DNA of 64,000 bases from Tupaia tana (GCA_026018925.1 JAKSZU010000009.1:68126949-68190948); one strand, 5' to 3'; positions 1-11,578 are shown, counted from the stretch's first letter. The notes: generated from the sequence alone by a model not told the origin. Numbers and translations: made by a program.

Positions 1-205
1 CCTGGAAGGCCAAGCCACTCAGGAAAGTTCCATGTTCAAGTCCAGAGATTTCCCTGAATACACCAGTGATTCATGTGCCCATGATCCAGGGCTGACTAAA
101 GCTTAGGTTCAATTGTTGCATCAAGACCATATTGTGAATGCTATTTCTCTTTCTGTCTCTCTTACTCATAGAAGAACTAAATAAACTTATAAAACATATA
201 TATAA
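1..205 (+). mobile_element. SINE family B, 5'-truncated relic
   Basis: The end of this stretch (TCTGTCTCTCTTACTCATAG, then AAGAACTAAATAAACTTATAAA) matches the 3' ends of copies at 53045 and 59163. The CATGATCCAGGGCTGACTAA part matches the middle of those copies. The head is decayed or cut by the window edge. No protein is encoded. This family is older than the common SINE here. Confidence 0.5.
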
Positions 206-574
206 TGCTTGGTAAGATGATAACATCAGATGGAATGAACCAGATCCTTCCATTGTTTTATTGTTTGCCCTGTCAAATTAAACTTTGGAAACTTAATGAT
301 TTCTCAGGATACTATCCTGATGAGAAATACCACAAAGACCCTTAAAAATATCAATTAAATTCACTATTCCATGTGAATATTTGTTAAAGTGTTGTACTAT
401 CATTCATTGTTACTAGTTGTGTGTGGAAATCTACTACTCACTGTTGAATTTCTTCAATTTTATTTGTTTTTAATCTCAGTCATTATTGCTAAACAATTTA
501 AGGCAAACATAATTATATTAGAGTCATGATGGAATCAGCACTTCAAGCATAAATACAAGCATAGGGTCCTCTTT
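206..574. other. No gene or repeat recognised
   Basis: AT-rich sequence with stop codons in all frames and no repeat that I recognise. Confidence 0.5.
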
Positions 575-765
575 GGCTTAAAACTCATGTTGGACACATG
601 TGCGTGCTTGCCCAAAATCCTGAAAAGAAAATGGAGGAGAAGGAATTGTGGTGTGGCCATCCCCCTGAGGGATAATTTCTCACTTTCTATCTTTCTCTCT
701 CTCTATCTCTCTGGTGAGTGTACATGCCCCATAGTAAAAGCCTCTCTTTTAAAAACAAAACTACA
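575..765 (+). mobile_element. SINE family A, 5'-truncated
   Basis: Starts within the family A body at GGCTTAAAACTCATG and runs through the AGAAAATGGAGGAGAAGG block, the CT-rich region and a degraded CCCATAGTAAAAGCCTCTC end. The tRNA-like head, and so the Pol III promoter, is missing. Confidence 0.8.
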
Positions 766-875
766 ATGAAAATGTTATCTTTAGTGAAAGGTGAAACATT
801 TTCAGAAATACTTTAATGCATATATCCTTAGATGTGTCATTAGCAAAATCAAGGAAGAAATATCACCTGTATTCT

Positions 876-876
<1 letters not shown>

Positions 877-909
<33 letters not shown>
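877..909. repeat. Poly(T) tract, 33 nt
   Basis: Uninterrupted run of T. The sequence to its right (from TGATTGG) is not a SINE that I recognise, so this could be the tail of an unidentified minus-strand retroposed copy or simple slippage. Confidence 0.9.
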
Positions 910-910
<1 letters not shown>

Positions 911-1029
911 TGATTGGTTGGGTTCTGTCCTTCCTGGAATCAAGTAGTTGGAATGAAGACATAATGCAGTGTGGCTCAGCTTAATTTACCCTGATCTATG
1001 GAATGCATTAAATAAACAGTTGGTGTAAC

Positions 1030-1110
1030 TAGACACTGTGCTAAATACAGACCATGGTAAGGTACATAAAACCTTGCCCCTGCCCTTAGAAGCTCACATA
1101 TCACTGAGCC
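1030..1110 (+). mobile_element. L2-like fragment (possible)
   Basis: The order 'gacactgtgctaaata ... ccttgcccctgcccttagaagctcaca' is the pattern of the conserved L2 3' part (size-class and 'ccctgccctcatggagcttaca' motif). Short and diverged. Confidence 0.45.
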
Positions 1111-1720
1111 ATTTACTACTTGTCACTACAAATAATGTTCTTTTCAATGAACTTCAAACTACAATAGATATAATTTTTTTCTTTGAGTTATTTCAGTCAG
1201 AAATATTGAAATAAATATGGGCTGGATATGGCAAGCTGCTCGCAGCGAGGTGGCTTTCCAGTAGAGACCCCCACTCGCCTTTGAACTCTCAGGTTGAGAG
1301 CTGACTAGGACTTTGAGAAGGCCTTGTCAGGACATCTGTTCCAGTGCAAGGAGACCGAGCTGCAAAAAGACTGTGGCTTATCCCTTGCCACACACCTCTG
1401 AATTCTAAGACTACAGCGCTATATGCAGTGCTATCGCTTCTCTTTTTCTCAAGTAAAGCTCAGCAGCTCAATCCGGGTACACCTATTCTCTAGAAAAATG
1501 GGAGGACTTTGAATCATCCAAGACCAGTGACAATGGTGCAGGTTGCTGGTGATTATCAGGGAGGTAGAGCAGCAGAGAGATTATCAATCACCTACTCCTA
1601 CACACCTCTGAATACTCGAAATTAACTAGAAGAATTTAGAAAGGAACTTTTAAGTCATCAGATGACTAGAAACCATCGCAGAGGCACAGGAAATATGAGC
1701 AACCAAGAAAATATCTCTCA

Positions 1721-1998
1721 GGAACCAGCAGTTAGTGTAATGGCTATGTCGCTGGACTCCCACGTAGTCAACCGCGGTTCGCGTCCCGGACCCGGTGGCT
1801 TAAAAACTCACGCCGGGTGCGTGTGCGTGCATGCCCAAGATCCCGAGAGGAGAATAGAGGAGAAGGGATTGCAGCGTGACCATCCCCCCTGGGGGGTGAT
1901 TTCTCGCTTTCTGTCTCTATGTCTCTCTCTGTCTGTCTGGCGAGTGCACGTGCCCTATAGCAAAAATCTCTCAAAATAAAACAAAAAAAGAAAAAAAA
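1721..1998 (+). mobile_element. SINE family A, full length, in L1
   Basis: Reference-type copy of the common SINE. It has a tRNA-like head with B-box GGTTCGCGTCC (Pol III internal promoter), then the body GCCCAAGATCCCGAGAGGAG, CT-rich stretch (TCTCTCTGTCTGTCTGGCG) and CCCTATAGC, ending in an A-rich tail. Flanking TSD is GAAAATATCTCTC (1707-1719) versus GAAAGTATCTCTC (1999-2011). It is non-coding and presumably was moved by L1 machinery. It lies inside the L1 5' part, so it is younger than that L1. Confidence 0.95.
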
Positions 1999-2199
1999 GA
2001 AAGTATCTCTCCCCCAAGGGAAAACATCAATTTCTCATCAACCACAGATAACACAATGGAACTCGTGGGAATATCAGATACAATTCAGACTATTTATAGT
2101 GACAAAGCTAAATGCAAGAGAAAAGAGACAATGGGCTCTAGGTAATGAGGAAGTCCTTTCATGATTTTCAAGGAGAAACAGACACCATATAAAAGAATC

Positions 2200-2880
2200 A
2201 AATGAAATGGTTAGAGATGAAGACTGTGATACAGGAAATTAAACCTCCCTTGAAAGTACTAAAAGCAGATTAGATCAGGCAGAAGATCAAATCTCAAATG
2301 AAGAAGAAAAAACCTCTGACCTAGAAAAAATTATCCAAAAGACTGAGAAAATAACCAAGAAAAATGAGGACAATATACAAGAAATATTAGATACCATCAG
2401 ATGCCCAAACATTGGGATAGTTGGTATCCCAGAAAGTGAAGAAAATAATAAGGTCATTGATAATCTATTCCATGAAATCCTGGAAGAAACTTTTCAAATC
2501 TAGAGATACATTCGAATATCCAGACCCAAGAAATACAAAGGACCCCAAATAGAATCAACCCAAGAAGATCTTCTCAAAGGCACATCATAGCCAGATTGAC
2601 CAAAATCACAGGCAAAGACAAGATACTAAAATTGGCAAGAAAGAAACATCAAGTTACTTACAAAGGTTATCCCATCAGGTTAGCATCAGCCCTCTCATTG
2701 GAAACACTGTGGGCAAGGAAAGAATGGAGAAATATATTCAAAGTGTTAAATGAAAAACAATTTCAACCAAGAATAATATACCTGGCAAGATTATCCTTCA
2801 TATGGGAAGAAAAGACAAAAATATTCTCAGATAAAACCTGAAAGAATTTACCAACTCCAGACCAGCTCTCCAAGAGATTC
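2200..2880 (+). pseudogene. L1 ORF1 (RNA-binding coiled-coil protein), broken
   Basis: Translation across frames gives a coiled-coil/RRM segment containing DLEKIIQKTEKITKK and IVGIPESEENN, typical of L1 ORF1p. After a stop and frame change comes a frame (2596-2838) with KARK-like basic residues, YKGYPIRL, LSLETLWARKEW and NEKQFQPRI, the ORF1p C-terminal domain. Known role: trimeric RNA chaperone that coats L1 RNA. Stops and frameshifts make it non-functional. Confidence 0.85.
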
Positions 2881-2989
2881 TGAAGGGAGTGCTATACCAG
2901 GAAAACTAAAAAGTCAGAAAAATGATTATAAGAGAACAAAAAAAGAAAAGAAAATGGCTCACTTAATGATAGGAACATGTCCAGAAATA

Positions 2990-4707
2990 TAATGTTAATG
3001 GATTAAATTTACTGATCAAGAGATACAGACTGGCTGAATGGATAAAAAACACAAATCTTTATCTGTTGTCTACAAGAAACACACCTCATGGATAAAGACA
3101 TATATAGACTAAAAGTGAAAAAGGTATTTCATGCAAATGGAAATCAAAAAAGGGCTGGAGTAGTGATACTGATTTCAAAAAACATTGGCTTTAAGACAAA
3201 AACTATAAGAAGAGACAAAGAGGGGTGTTATATAGTAGTAAAAGGGCTAATTCATCCAAAAGACAATATGCCTATAAATATCTATGCATTCAACTCGGCA
3301 GCACCTAAATACGTGAAACGATAACTGTCAGAGCTAAAAGAGGAGACTGATTACAACGCTATAATTTTGGGGGATCACAACACCCCATTACCTCTTATAG
3401 ACAGATCTTTGAGACAAAAAATAAGTAGAGAGATTATAGGACCTAAATGATACTATAAATCAAATGGACTTGACAGACATCTACAGAACTTTCCATCCTA
3501 AGATCACAAAATATGCATTTTTCTTATCCCTGCATGGAACCTTTTCAAAGATTGACCATATGATAGGGCACAAATCAAGCATTTACAGATTCAAAGACAT
3601 AGAAACTATTTTCAGCATCTTCTCTGACCATGAATTATACTTGATAATAATTTCAGGAAAAGTCTGAAAAAATTCACAAACACATGAAAACTAAACAACC
3701 TGCTTCTGAATGACTTCTTAACTACTAAGGAAATTAAGTCTGAAATCAAAAGATTTATGGAAACAAATGACAATGAGTACATGAGTTTTCATAACCCATG
3801 GGACACCGCAAAAGCAGGCATAAGAGGGAAAGTCATAGCAATTAGTGTCCATAAGAAAAAGATGGAAAGGTGGTAAATAGACAACCTAACATCATGCCTC
3901 AGGGAATTGGATAAACAACAACAACAAATGCCAGGAGAAAAGAAATAATGAAGGTGCAAGCAGAAATAAATGAAATAGAAAATAAAAGAATTATACATAA
4001 AGTAAATGAAAACAAAAACTGGTTCTTTGAAAAGATAAATAAGATCAACACACCATTAGCTAGACTGATTAAGAAGAAAGACAGAAACCAGATAAATCAA
4101 ATATGTAATGAAACAAGCAATATTACAATAGACACAATAGAAATACAAAACATCATTAGAGGGTACTATGAGTGACTATATGCCAACAAACAGAACACGG
4201 AGGAGATGGACAAATTCCTGGATGCATGTAATATACCAAGATTGAATCAGGAGGACACAGAAAACCTGAATAGACCCATAAAAGGCCAGGAGATTGAATC
4301 AGTAATAAATAACCTCCCAAAAAAGAAAAGTCCAGGTCCTGATGGGTTCACTTCTGAAATTCTATGAAACTTTTAAAGAAGAGTTAACCCCCATTCTACT
4401 CAAACTATTTCTAAAGATCCAAAATAAAGAAACCTTTCAAATTCATTTTTATGAAGCCTCTATCATCCTCATTCCCAAAACAGATAAACACATTACAAAA
4501 AAGGAAAACTACGGACCAATATATCTGATGAATATAGATGAAAAAATTCTCAGCAAGATACTTGTAAATTATATCCAACAACATATGACCAGGTAGGCTT
4601 TACTCCAGGGATGCAAGGGTGGCTCAACATACACAAGAACATAAACGTAATATACTATATTAACAGAAAGAAGGATAAAAATCATATGATAATTTCAATT
4701 GATAATT
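2990..4707 (+). pseudogene. L1 ORF2 N-terminal part (endonuclease to RT), broken
   Basis: Starts at NVNGLNSPIKR-like sequence (about 2993), as at the N terminus of L1 ORF2p. Frames follow with GVVILISKNI and KRDKEGCYIVVKG (3088-3321), then DLTDIYRTFHPK and SKIDHMIGHKSS (3464-3664) from the AP-type endonuclease. INKINTPLARLIKKK (3948-4172) is the Z region, and [10 protein letters not shown] (about 4320) the start of the RT fingers. It ends near [11 protein letters not shown]. The frame is broken repeatedly, including stops in the endonuclease. Confidence 0.9.
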
Positions 4708-4795
4708 GAGTTTTAAGCCACCAGGTCTGGGACTTCAACTGCGGTTGACTACGTGGGAGTCCAGCTACATAACCATGATGGCATCTGCTGGTCCC
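4708..4795 (-). mobile_element. SINE family A, head only
   Basis: Reverse complement of the tRNA-like head alone (GAGTTTTAAGCCACC ... CTGCTGGTCCC). It lacks the body and tail and directly abuts the broken end of the L1, so it marks a deletion or rearrangement junction. Confidence 0.85.
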
Positions 4796-5234
4796 AAATA
4801 ATTTCCTTTTTACACTCAATATTGTTTTTCTGAAATAGAAACTTCTTAATATCATAGAAAAAAGTATTTTTATTTATAGTGGTAAATAAAATCACCTTGT
4901 ACAAAAAATTTTTAAAGACATGGTTGGAAGATATATGAATAAGACACAATCAAATAGTAAAGTCCAGAAATATGCCAAAATAATTATAACAAAATGTTTA
5001 AAGAAACAAGTGTCAAAAGAGAGTAAAAATTTTTTGAGGAAATTTTGAAGAGTGGAAGGTTACTATAAACATTTTATTTTGTGACTTATAGCATCTCTAA
5101 ATTATGTTAATAGAGAGCTACATGCATGTAAAGTAAAAATGTTATTCATTAAATAAATAAATAAATAATGTAAATGCCTACATCTTATCACATTAATTAA
5201 TCTACACACTAACCTATCAACTTATTATCATTCA
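4796..5234. other. No gene recognised; AT-rich
   Basis: AT-rich spacer with a short (AAAT)n near 5150-5166. No coding or clear repeat signature. Confidence 0.5.
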
Positions 5235-5430
5235 TTAACATTTACCATCTACTCTATGCTAAGCACTATGTTAAATATTGTATCATAATGATTGACAGAT
5301 TTTCATTATGATAGGGAAGAGGGTGAAGAGGAATAGGAAGAGCATTACTTTGTCATTTGTAAGAACTTTACTTTGAGAAGACAGAGAGGGTTAGTCATCA
5401 GTCTGAAGTTGAAAACTACTAGACCCACAA
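5235..5430 (-). mobile_element. MIR-like fragment (possible)
   Basis: The order 'tatgctaagcactatgttaa ... attttcattatgatagg ... agacagagagggttag' follows the antisense pattern of MIR core elements. Strongly diverged, so the call is tentative. Confidence 0.4.
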
Positions 5431-5550
5431 ACATCAAAATTGCATGACTAAAACTTTATTTGTTTTTCATCTTAACCTCTTATGTTTGATAATCAATTTT
5501 TAGTCGAAATGTCATTTATTTATTATTCAGTGTATTTTTTCTGACAAAGT

Positions 5551-5811
5551 CTATTTTTTGCAGTATTTGCCACAGGGCATTTGCATTTGCCAGAGAGAGA
5601 CAGAGAGAGAGTGCAAGAAGGAAAGTAAAATATCACTCCCTCCCCGGGGGTGGATGGCTATAGCACAATCCCTTCTCCACTCTCCTCCTGGGATTCTGGG
5701 CATGCATGCACGTGTGCCTGGCATGATTTTCAAGCTACCAGGTACGGGACTCAAACTGTGGTAGACCATGTGTGAATCCAGCACCTTAACCACTGTACCA
5801 CCTGTTGGCCC
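5551..5811 (-). mobile_element. SINE family A, diverged
   Basis: Minus-orientation copy: TTTTTTGCAG, CACAGGGCATTTGC, GA-rich block, CTTCTCCACTCTCCTCCTGG, head ending CCTGTTGGCCC. Substitution load and the head ending in TTGGCCC mark an older subfamily than copies ending in TGGTCCC. Confidence 0.85.
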
Positions 5812-6279
5812 AACAAAGCCTAATTTTTATGAAATCAAATTTTTTTGATATTTCATTTAATTTTTATTTTTAAAATTTTTGACATTTAATCACTATACAT
5901 CTTCAGAGTGTACATGATTTTTCCCAGCATGAATATGGTGCATATCAGTCAAATAAAAAACATTATGATGTACATTATTAACAATAAAAAACTCTTCATT
6001 TTTGTGTCTCTTAAACATTTAGTTTGTTTTTATACTCTTCCTCCCACCCCCTATTACCTATCCCTTATTACCCACCTCCTTCCTATACTGTCTCTCTTAT
6101 CTGCAGCTGGCCTCTCTGCTATTATATCTTTCAATTTTTTAGTTTCTGCTATAGAGTACAGATACTCAGTATATATTAAGTGGGGACATACAATGTCTGT
6201 CTTTCGTAGTCTGGCTTACATCCCTTACCATTAAATCTTCCACATTCATCCACTTTATATCAAATGTCAGGGTCTCATT

Positions 6280-6533
6280 TTTTTTTGGGGGGGGAGAGAT
6301 TTTTGTCATAGGGTGCGTGCACTCACCAGAGAGACAGAGAGACAGAAAGCAAGAAATCACCCCTCAGGGAGGATGGCCACACTGCAATCCCTTCTCTTCC
6401 ATTCTCCTCTCGGGATCTTGGGCACACATGCACATGCGCCCGGCATGAGTTTAAGTCACCAGGTCCAGGACTCAAACCGCGGTCGACTACATGGGAGTCC
6501 AGCAATATAGCCATTATGCTAACTGCTGGTCCT
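6280..6533 (-). mobile_element. SINE family A in L1 ORF2
   Basis: Minus copy starting T-run then G-run, with the TTTTTGTCATAGGGTGCGTG end and head ending CTGCTGGTCC. Perfect TSD GGGTCTCATT at 6270-6279 and 6534-6543. Inserted near the 3' end of the minus-strand L1 ORF2. Confidence 0.95.
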
Positions 6534-8115
6534 GGGTCTCATTGTTTTTATAGCTGAGTAGTACTCCATAGAGTACATGTGCCACATTTTTTTTCTAGCT
6601 ACTTATCTGTTCTTGGACATTTTGTTTTTTTTTTTTCCAGGTGCTAGCAATTGTGAATCATGCTGTCATAAACATGGATGTACAAGTATTTTCCAACTAC
6701 TTTCCTATCCTTTAGGAAGATACCTAAGAGTGGAATTACTGAATTGCACAGAAGTTCTATTTGTAGGTTTCTGAGGAACTTTTATATTATTTCCCACAGT
6801 GTTATTCTTATTTGCATTCCCACAAACAGTGTAGGATTCCCTTTTCACCACAGCCTTGGCAGCATTTATCATTTGTTAATTTTTTAATCTTAGTCACTCT
6901 GACTGGAGTAAGGTGATATCTCATTGTGGTTTTGATTTGCATTTCTCCTAAGATAGATGTTCAGCATATCTTCATATGCCTTTTGGCTGTTCATATGTCT
7001 TCCTTGGAGAGTTAGTTGTCTGTTCAGCTCATTTGCCCATCTTTAAATTGGATTTTTTTTTCTTTTTTTTTTTTTTTTTTGCAGGTAACCTGCTTTAGTT
7101 TCCTGTATATTCTGGTTATCAGTCCCTTATCTGAGACATAACTTGCAAATGTATTCTCCTATTTTGAGGGTTGTCTCTTCACCCTAATTACTGAGTCTTT
7201 TGCCGTGCAGAAACATTTTAGTCCGAGATAGCCCCACTTGTCTATTTTCAGGATTACTGCCTGTGCTTTGGGGATCTTATCTAAAAAGTCTTTGCCTGTT
7301 CTGACATTTCCAAGAGTTTCCTCTAGGTTTTCAGCAAGTAGTTTTATAGTTTGAGTTTTATGTTCAGATCTTTGATCCATTTTGAGTTGATTTTTGTTAA
7401 TAATGAGAGATACAGGTCCAGTTTCATTTATCTGCAGGTAGATATCTAGTTTTTCTGGCACCATTTTCTGGATTTTCTTTTCCCTACTGGGTTGTTTGGT
7501 GTCTTTTGTCAAAAATCAGTTGGCTGCATGTTTTGGGGTTTATTTCTGGTTCTCTGTTTGGTTTAATTGGTCTATTTGCCTGTCTTTGTGTCAAAACCAT
7601 GCTGTTTTGATTATCACAGCTTTTTAATATATTTTGAAGTTGGGAAATGAGATGCCTTCTACTTCATTCTTTTTGTACAGTATTGCTTTGGCAGTAGAGG
7701 GACTTTCATAATTCCAGACAAATTCTATGTTTTGTTTTTGTTCTGTTACTGTGAAGAATAACTCTGGTAATTTGATCAGAGTTACATTGACTTTGTAAAT
7801 TAATTTGGGTAGGATTGACATTTTTATTATATTTATTCTTCCAATCTAGGAATGTGGGATGTCTTTCTAACTTTTTGCATCTTTTTCTTTTTTTTTTAGT
7901 TTTTCATAAAACTAAAATATAGTTTTTCTTATAGAGTCTTTCACTTCTTTGTTTAGATTTATCCCTAGGAGGTTTTTTTCACTATTGTAAATGGAATTGC
8001 TTTCTTTAATTCTACCTCAGTCTGTTCACTGTTGGTATTTAATAAAGCTATAGATTTTTGTTTGTTGATTTTATATCCTACTACTTTACTGTATTCATTG
8101 CTCACTTTCAGGAGT

Positions 8116-8144
8116 TGTGTGTGTGTGTGTGTGTGTGTGTGTGT
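8116..8144. repeat. (GT)n microsatellite
   Basis: About 14 GT units, inside the L1 ORF2 remnant. Confidence 0.95.
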
Positions 8145-8836
8145 CTATTCTTTTGGATTTTCTATGTATAGAATCATATCATATGCAAATAGAGATAATT
8201 TCACTTCTTCTTTCCCTATCTGAATGCCTTTTATTTTACTCTCTTGTCTGATCACATTGGCTAAGGTCATCCAGTACTATGTTGAAAAGGAGTGAAGAAA
8301 GTGGGCACCATTGTCTTGCTCCACTATGATGTTAGCTATGGATTTCTCATATATGGCTTTTATTATATTGAGGAATGTCCTTTCTATGCCAATTTTGCAA
8401 CTGTCTTTATCATAAAGGGATGTTCTATTTTATAAAATGTATTTTCTGCACCAATTGATATGGTCATATGATTTTATCTTTTCTTCTGTTAATGTGATGT
8501 ATTACATTTATTGTTTTGTCTCTTTTGTACTACCCTTGCAACGTTGGGATAAAGCCTACCTAGTCATAGTGTATACTCTTTTTAATGTGTTGTTGGGTAT
8601 GATTTGCTAGTAACTTGTTGAGAATTTTTGCATCTGTGTTCATTAGGGATATTAGTCCATAGATCCTTCTTTTGCTATGTCCTTGACTGTTTTTGCAACC
8701 ATGGTGACGGAGGCTTCATAGAATGAGTTTAGGAGGGTTCCTTACTTTTGGATATTTATAAATAGTTTGAATAGAATGGGGGTTAGGTCTTCTTTAAAAG
8801 TTTTGTAGAATTGAGAAGGGAAACCATCAGGACCTG

Positions 8837-9102
8837 TGCTATTTTTTCTTTTTTTGGAGAGGTTTTTTGCTATACGGTGCGTGCGCTCACCAGACAGACA
8901 GAGACAGAGAGATAGAAAGCAAGAAATCACCCACCAGGGGACATGGCCACGCCGCAATCCCTTCTCCTCCATTCTCCTCTCGGGATCTTGGGCATGCATA
9001 CATATGCACCTGGCGTGAGTTTAAGCCACCAGGTCCAGGACTCGAACCTCAGTCGACTACATGGGAGTCCAGCAACATAGCCATTATGCTAACTGCTGGT
9101 CC
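8837..9102 (-). mobile_element. SINE family A in L1 ORF2
   Basis: Minus copy with TTTGCTATACGGTGCGTGCGC end and head ending GCTGGTCC. TSD CAGGACCTG at 8828-8836 and 9103-9111. Inserted in the GPDGF region of RT. Confidence 0.95.
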
Positions 9103-9679
9103 CAGGACCTGGGTTTTTCTTTTGGGGAATATTATGTATTACTGATTCAATCTCATTGCTTGTTATTGGTCTATTGATGCTTTCTATTCCTTCTTGGTTA
9201 AATTTTGTAAATCATATGTGTCCAGAAATTAGTCCATCTCATCCTGGTTTTCTTGCTTACAGTCTACTTGAAGTTTATTGAGATTCATGAGTGTGTAGAT
9301 TATTATTTTTTGTAAAATCACATAAGTTATTGTTCATGATTTCTTTATATATTTTCCCTTTTCCTCTTCTCCTGAAACTTTCTTTAAGATTACATAATGT
9401 CCCATGGGTCCCTCAGACACTGCTCAATTTTCTTTTTTTCTCTTCATTTTTCAAACTGAATAATCTCAATTGATCAATTTTTGAGCACTCTGACTCTCTA
9501 TTTTGTCTTTTCAAATCTGATATTTAGAGACTTTGGTGAATTTTTATGTCTACTGTACTGTTCAACACCAGAAGTTCTATTTCTCTCTACTTTCTTTTTA
9601 TCTATATTCTCAATTGGTGAAATATCATTCTCATACTTAGATTTACGTCTTTCAACATGATGTTCCTTATTTCTTTTGT

Positions 9680-9902
9680 TCTGTTATGCTAAAAGACGTG
9701 TGTGTGCTCCAGACAGAGACAGAGAGAGAAGGGAAAACATACCCCCTTCCATAGTAAATGGTCATACCACAATCTTGTCTTCTCTATCTCTCCCTTCTTT
9801 CAGAATTTTAGTCACACATACACAAGCCCTCAAGCTTCTGAATCTGGGACTCAAGTCATGTAGTTGTCCATCTGAAATATGGCTGCCTTAGCTACCAGGG
9901 CC
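9680..9902 (-). mobile_element. SINE family A, old and diverged
   Basis: Minus relic: GCTAAAAGACGTGTGTGTGCTCC, GA block, CCATAGTAAATGGTCATACCAC and head remnant to AGCCAGCA. Much of the body is substituted. Confidence 0.65.
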
Positions 9903-10448
9903 CAGAGCCAGCAACGTTCTTTAAATGTATTTAAAATAGCTGAATTAATGTCATTGTCTAGTAAAATCAACATCTGGGCTTTCTCAAGGACAGTTTCATT
10001 ACTGAAAGCTCATTGCTTTGAATGAACTAGACATTTTTTTCTTTTTTTCTTGTTTAGGTATCTTATAATATTTTGGTGAAAAATGAACATTTAGAATAAT
10101 ATAATATGGCATCATTGGAAATAAGATACTAACTACTTCCTAAGGTTTATTGTTGCTGCTGGTTGTGTTTTTCAGTGACTTTTCTGAAGTAATTCTGTAA
10201 AGTCTGTATCTCTCACTTGTAACCACTGAAGTCCATACTGAGCCCAATGAGCTAATAATTGAGCAGAGATTTCCTTAAATGTCTTAAACCAGTAAAGATT
10301 CCAGGCTCTTCCAGGAGTGTTATGTGATTAATGGGGCATGATTTCAACACTTTGGCAGTCAGTTTACGACTTTCTCTGTTGTCTTTACGTTTTCTTTGCA
10401 CATAGCTATAAAGTCAGCCATAAGTGAGAGATTAGGATCTTCTCAAGT

Positions 10449-10450
10449 AT

Positions 10451-10497
<47 letters not shown>

Positions 10498-10558
10498 TAT
10501 TGTATGAGCACAACCTTGGCCATAAGAATGGTATTCTAAGTTCCTAACAATAAGCCAG
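10449..10558 (-). mobile_element. Short retroposed fragment with (AAAT)n tail and perfect TSD
   Basis: A 13-bp perfect duplication, GATCTTCTCAAGT (10436-10448 and 10559-10571), flanks (ATTT)n (about 50 bp) plus about 58 bp of unique sequence (TGTATGAGCACAACCTTGG ... AATAAGCCA). Read on the minus strand this is a short body followed by an (AAAT)n tail, the form of a target-primed insertion. I do not recognise the body; it is not one of the SINE families here. Confidence 0.75.
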
Positions 10559-11299
10559 ATCTTCTCAAGTTCCTCAGTGGATATCTGTTTCCCCACCTTT
10601 ACCTTTTCAGTTTTTTTATCAGCTTCTTATTTACCCTAACTGCTATCATCACTTCAATGTTAAACAATTGCTGCTGAGATTTTTCTTAAAAATGGCACAA
10701 GAAAAATGCTTTTATCAGTGAGCAAGAACTGAGTCAGGTCGTATAAAAACAAGCCCTACAAATGAGAGCTTCTGAGCACTGACAGAAAGGTCAATTAATG
10801 AAATATTTCCCATAATGGGACCTTAAGGACACTTAAGATCCATTCAGCCCACTCTGGGGACTAGTAGGCTGCTAGTTTTCACGGCTATTTTGATTACAGA
10901 GCTGTTAGTTTTCAAGTTGTAGTGGAGTTGAGGAGGGGCAGTTGAGACTAGAGTATGATCAAATGTCACAAAGCTCTCTGTTTTTACCAATATTTAGCTA
11001 TTTAAAAAAATGCACTTCTCATATTTTTGTGTATCCTTGATTATTTATACAGTATTGATACCGAAAAAGTTTATTTTGACAATTTTTTTCCCAATGTCTT
11101 CACTGTTTTCATGGTAAAACTGATTTTCAGAGGTTTATACTTGACCATTTTAAAATTTCTCTATTTCTTTTGAATAAACAAGGGCACTTCAAAAAGTCTG
11201 TGGAAATTAGAATTAGTGTATGAATTTATTTCAGTGCAAAAAATTGAAATCCATGCAGTTTTTTTCATAATACACATTTCGCATGAACTTTAAAAATTT

Positions 11300-11336
11300 T
11301 AAATATTTGTTTTTGCCAGAGGGTATGTGTGTATGC

Positions 11337-11374
<38 letters not shown>

Positions 11375-11559
11375 ATTTTCCAAGGTGTATAGTTATGCTG
11401 CAATCCCTTTCCTCCATTTCTCCAACCCATCAGAATCTTGGATATACACTTACATGTGTTTTACCTTTTTTAAGCTGCCAGGGCTATGATTTGAACCACT
11501 GTCAATCACGTGGGATCTAGGTCCCTACACAGTGTGTTTAACTACTGTGCTGGTAGGCC
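11300..11559 (-). mobile_element. SINE family A, old, in MITE
   Basis: Minus copy with TTTTTGCCAGAGGGTATGTG end, a (GA)n expansion at 11341-11374 and head ending GTGCTGGTAGGCC. Confidence 0.8.
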
Positions 11560-11578
11560 AAACCTGCATGAACTTTTT

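Larger units (their letters stand above)
1215..4707 (+). mobile_element. Decayed L1 retrotransposon (5' region, ORF1, start of ORF2)
   Basis: Autonomous LINE-1 remnant in sense orientation. Roughly 1215-1700 is probably 5' UTR or the N-terminal part of ORF1 (inferred from position). 2200-2880 encodes ORF1-like protein, and 2990-4707 matches the endonuclease and the start of reverse transcriptase of ORF2. A family A SINE interrupts it at 1721-2000. The right end stops abruptly inside the RT region beside a SINE relic, so about 2.5 kb of ORF2 and the 3' UTR are missing. Many stops and frameshifts. Confidence 0.85.
5840..9300 (-). mobile_element. L1 retrotransposon, 5'-truncated (ORF2 from RT start to 3' UTR)
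   Basis: Antisense L1. The 3' UTR occupies about 5840-6160, with CCTCCCACCCCC giving a G-rich stretch on the sense strand. ORF2 then runs leftwards from about 9300 to 6166. Family A SINEs interrupt it at 6280-6533 and 8837-9102, each with a TSD. A (GT)n expansion lies at 8116-8144. The 5' end stops near the start of RT, the usual 5' truncation of L1 insertions. Confidence 0.9.
6166..9300 (-). pseudogene. L1 ORF2 (reverse transcriptase and C-terminal part), broken
   Basis: Read on the minus strand: [19 protein letters not shown] (near 8750-8830) marks the RT fingers, MSILPKLIYKVNVTLIKLPELFFTV (7624-7821) and RSEHKTQTIKLLAENLEETLG (7159-7512) the region after RT, and MSPLNIY then a stop at about 6166 the C terminus. 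Several stops and frameshifts plus two SINE insertions. Known family role: target-primed reverse transcription. Confidence 0.9.
9380..10990 (-). mobile_element. Older L1/HAL1-type remnant
   Basis: Plus-strand text such as 'aacatctgggctttctcaaggacagttt', 'aattctgtaaagtctgtatctc' and 'gagatttccttaaatgtcttaaaccagtaa' matches, from memory of the family, the antisense of the ORF1/5' region of HAL1 or old L1M elements. A SINE (9680-9902) and a small retroposed fragment (10449-10558) interrupt it. Exact subfamily and right boundary are uncertain. Confidence 0.5.

Noticed and set aside
1721..1800. tRNA gene-like heads throughout the window
   Set aside because: The B box is good, but acceptor and anticodon stems do not pair as in a working tRNA, and each is joined to a SINE body and A-tail. 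They are SINE promoters.
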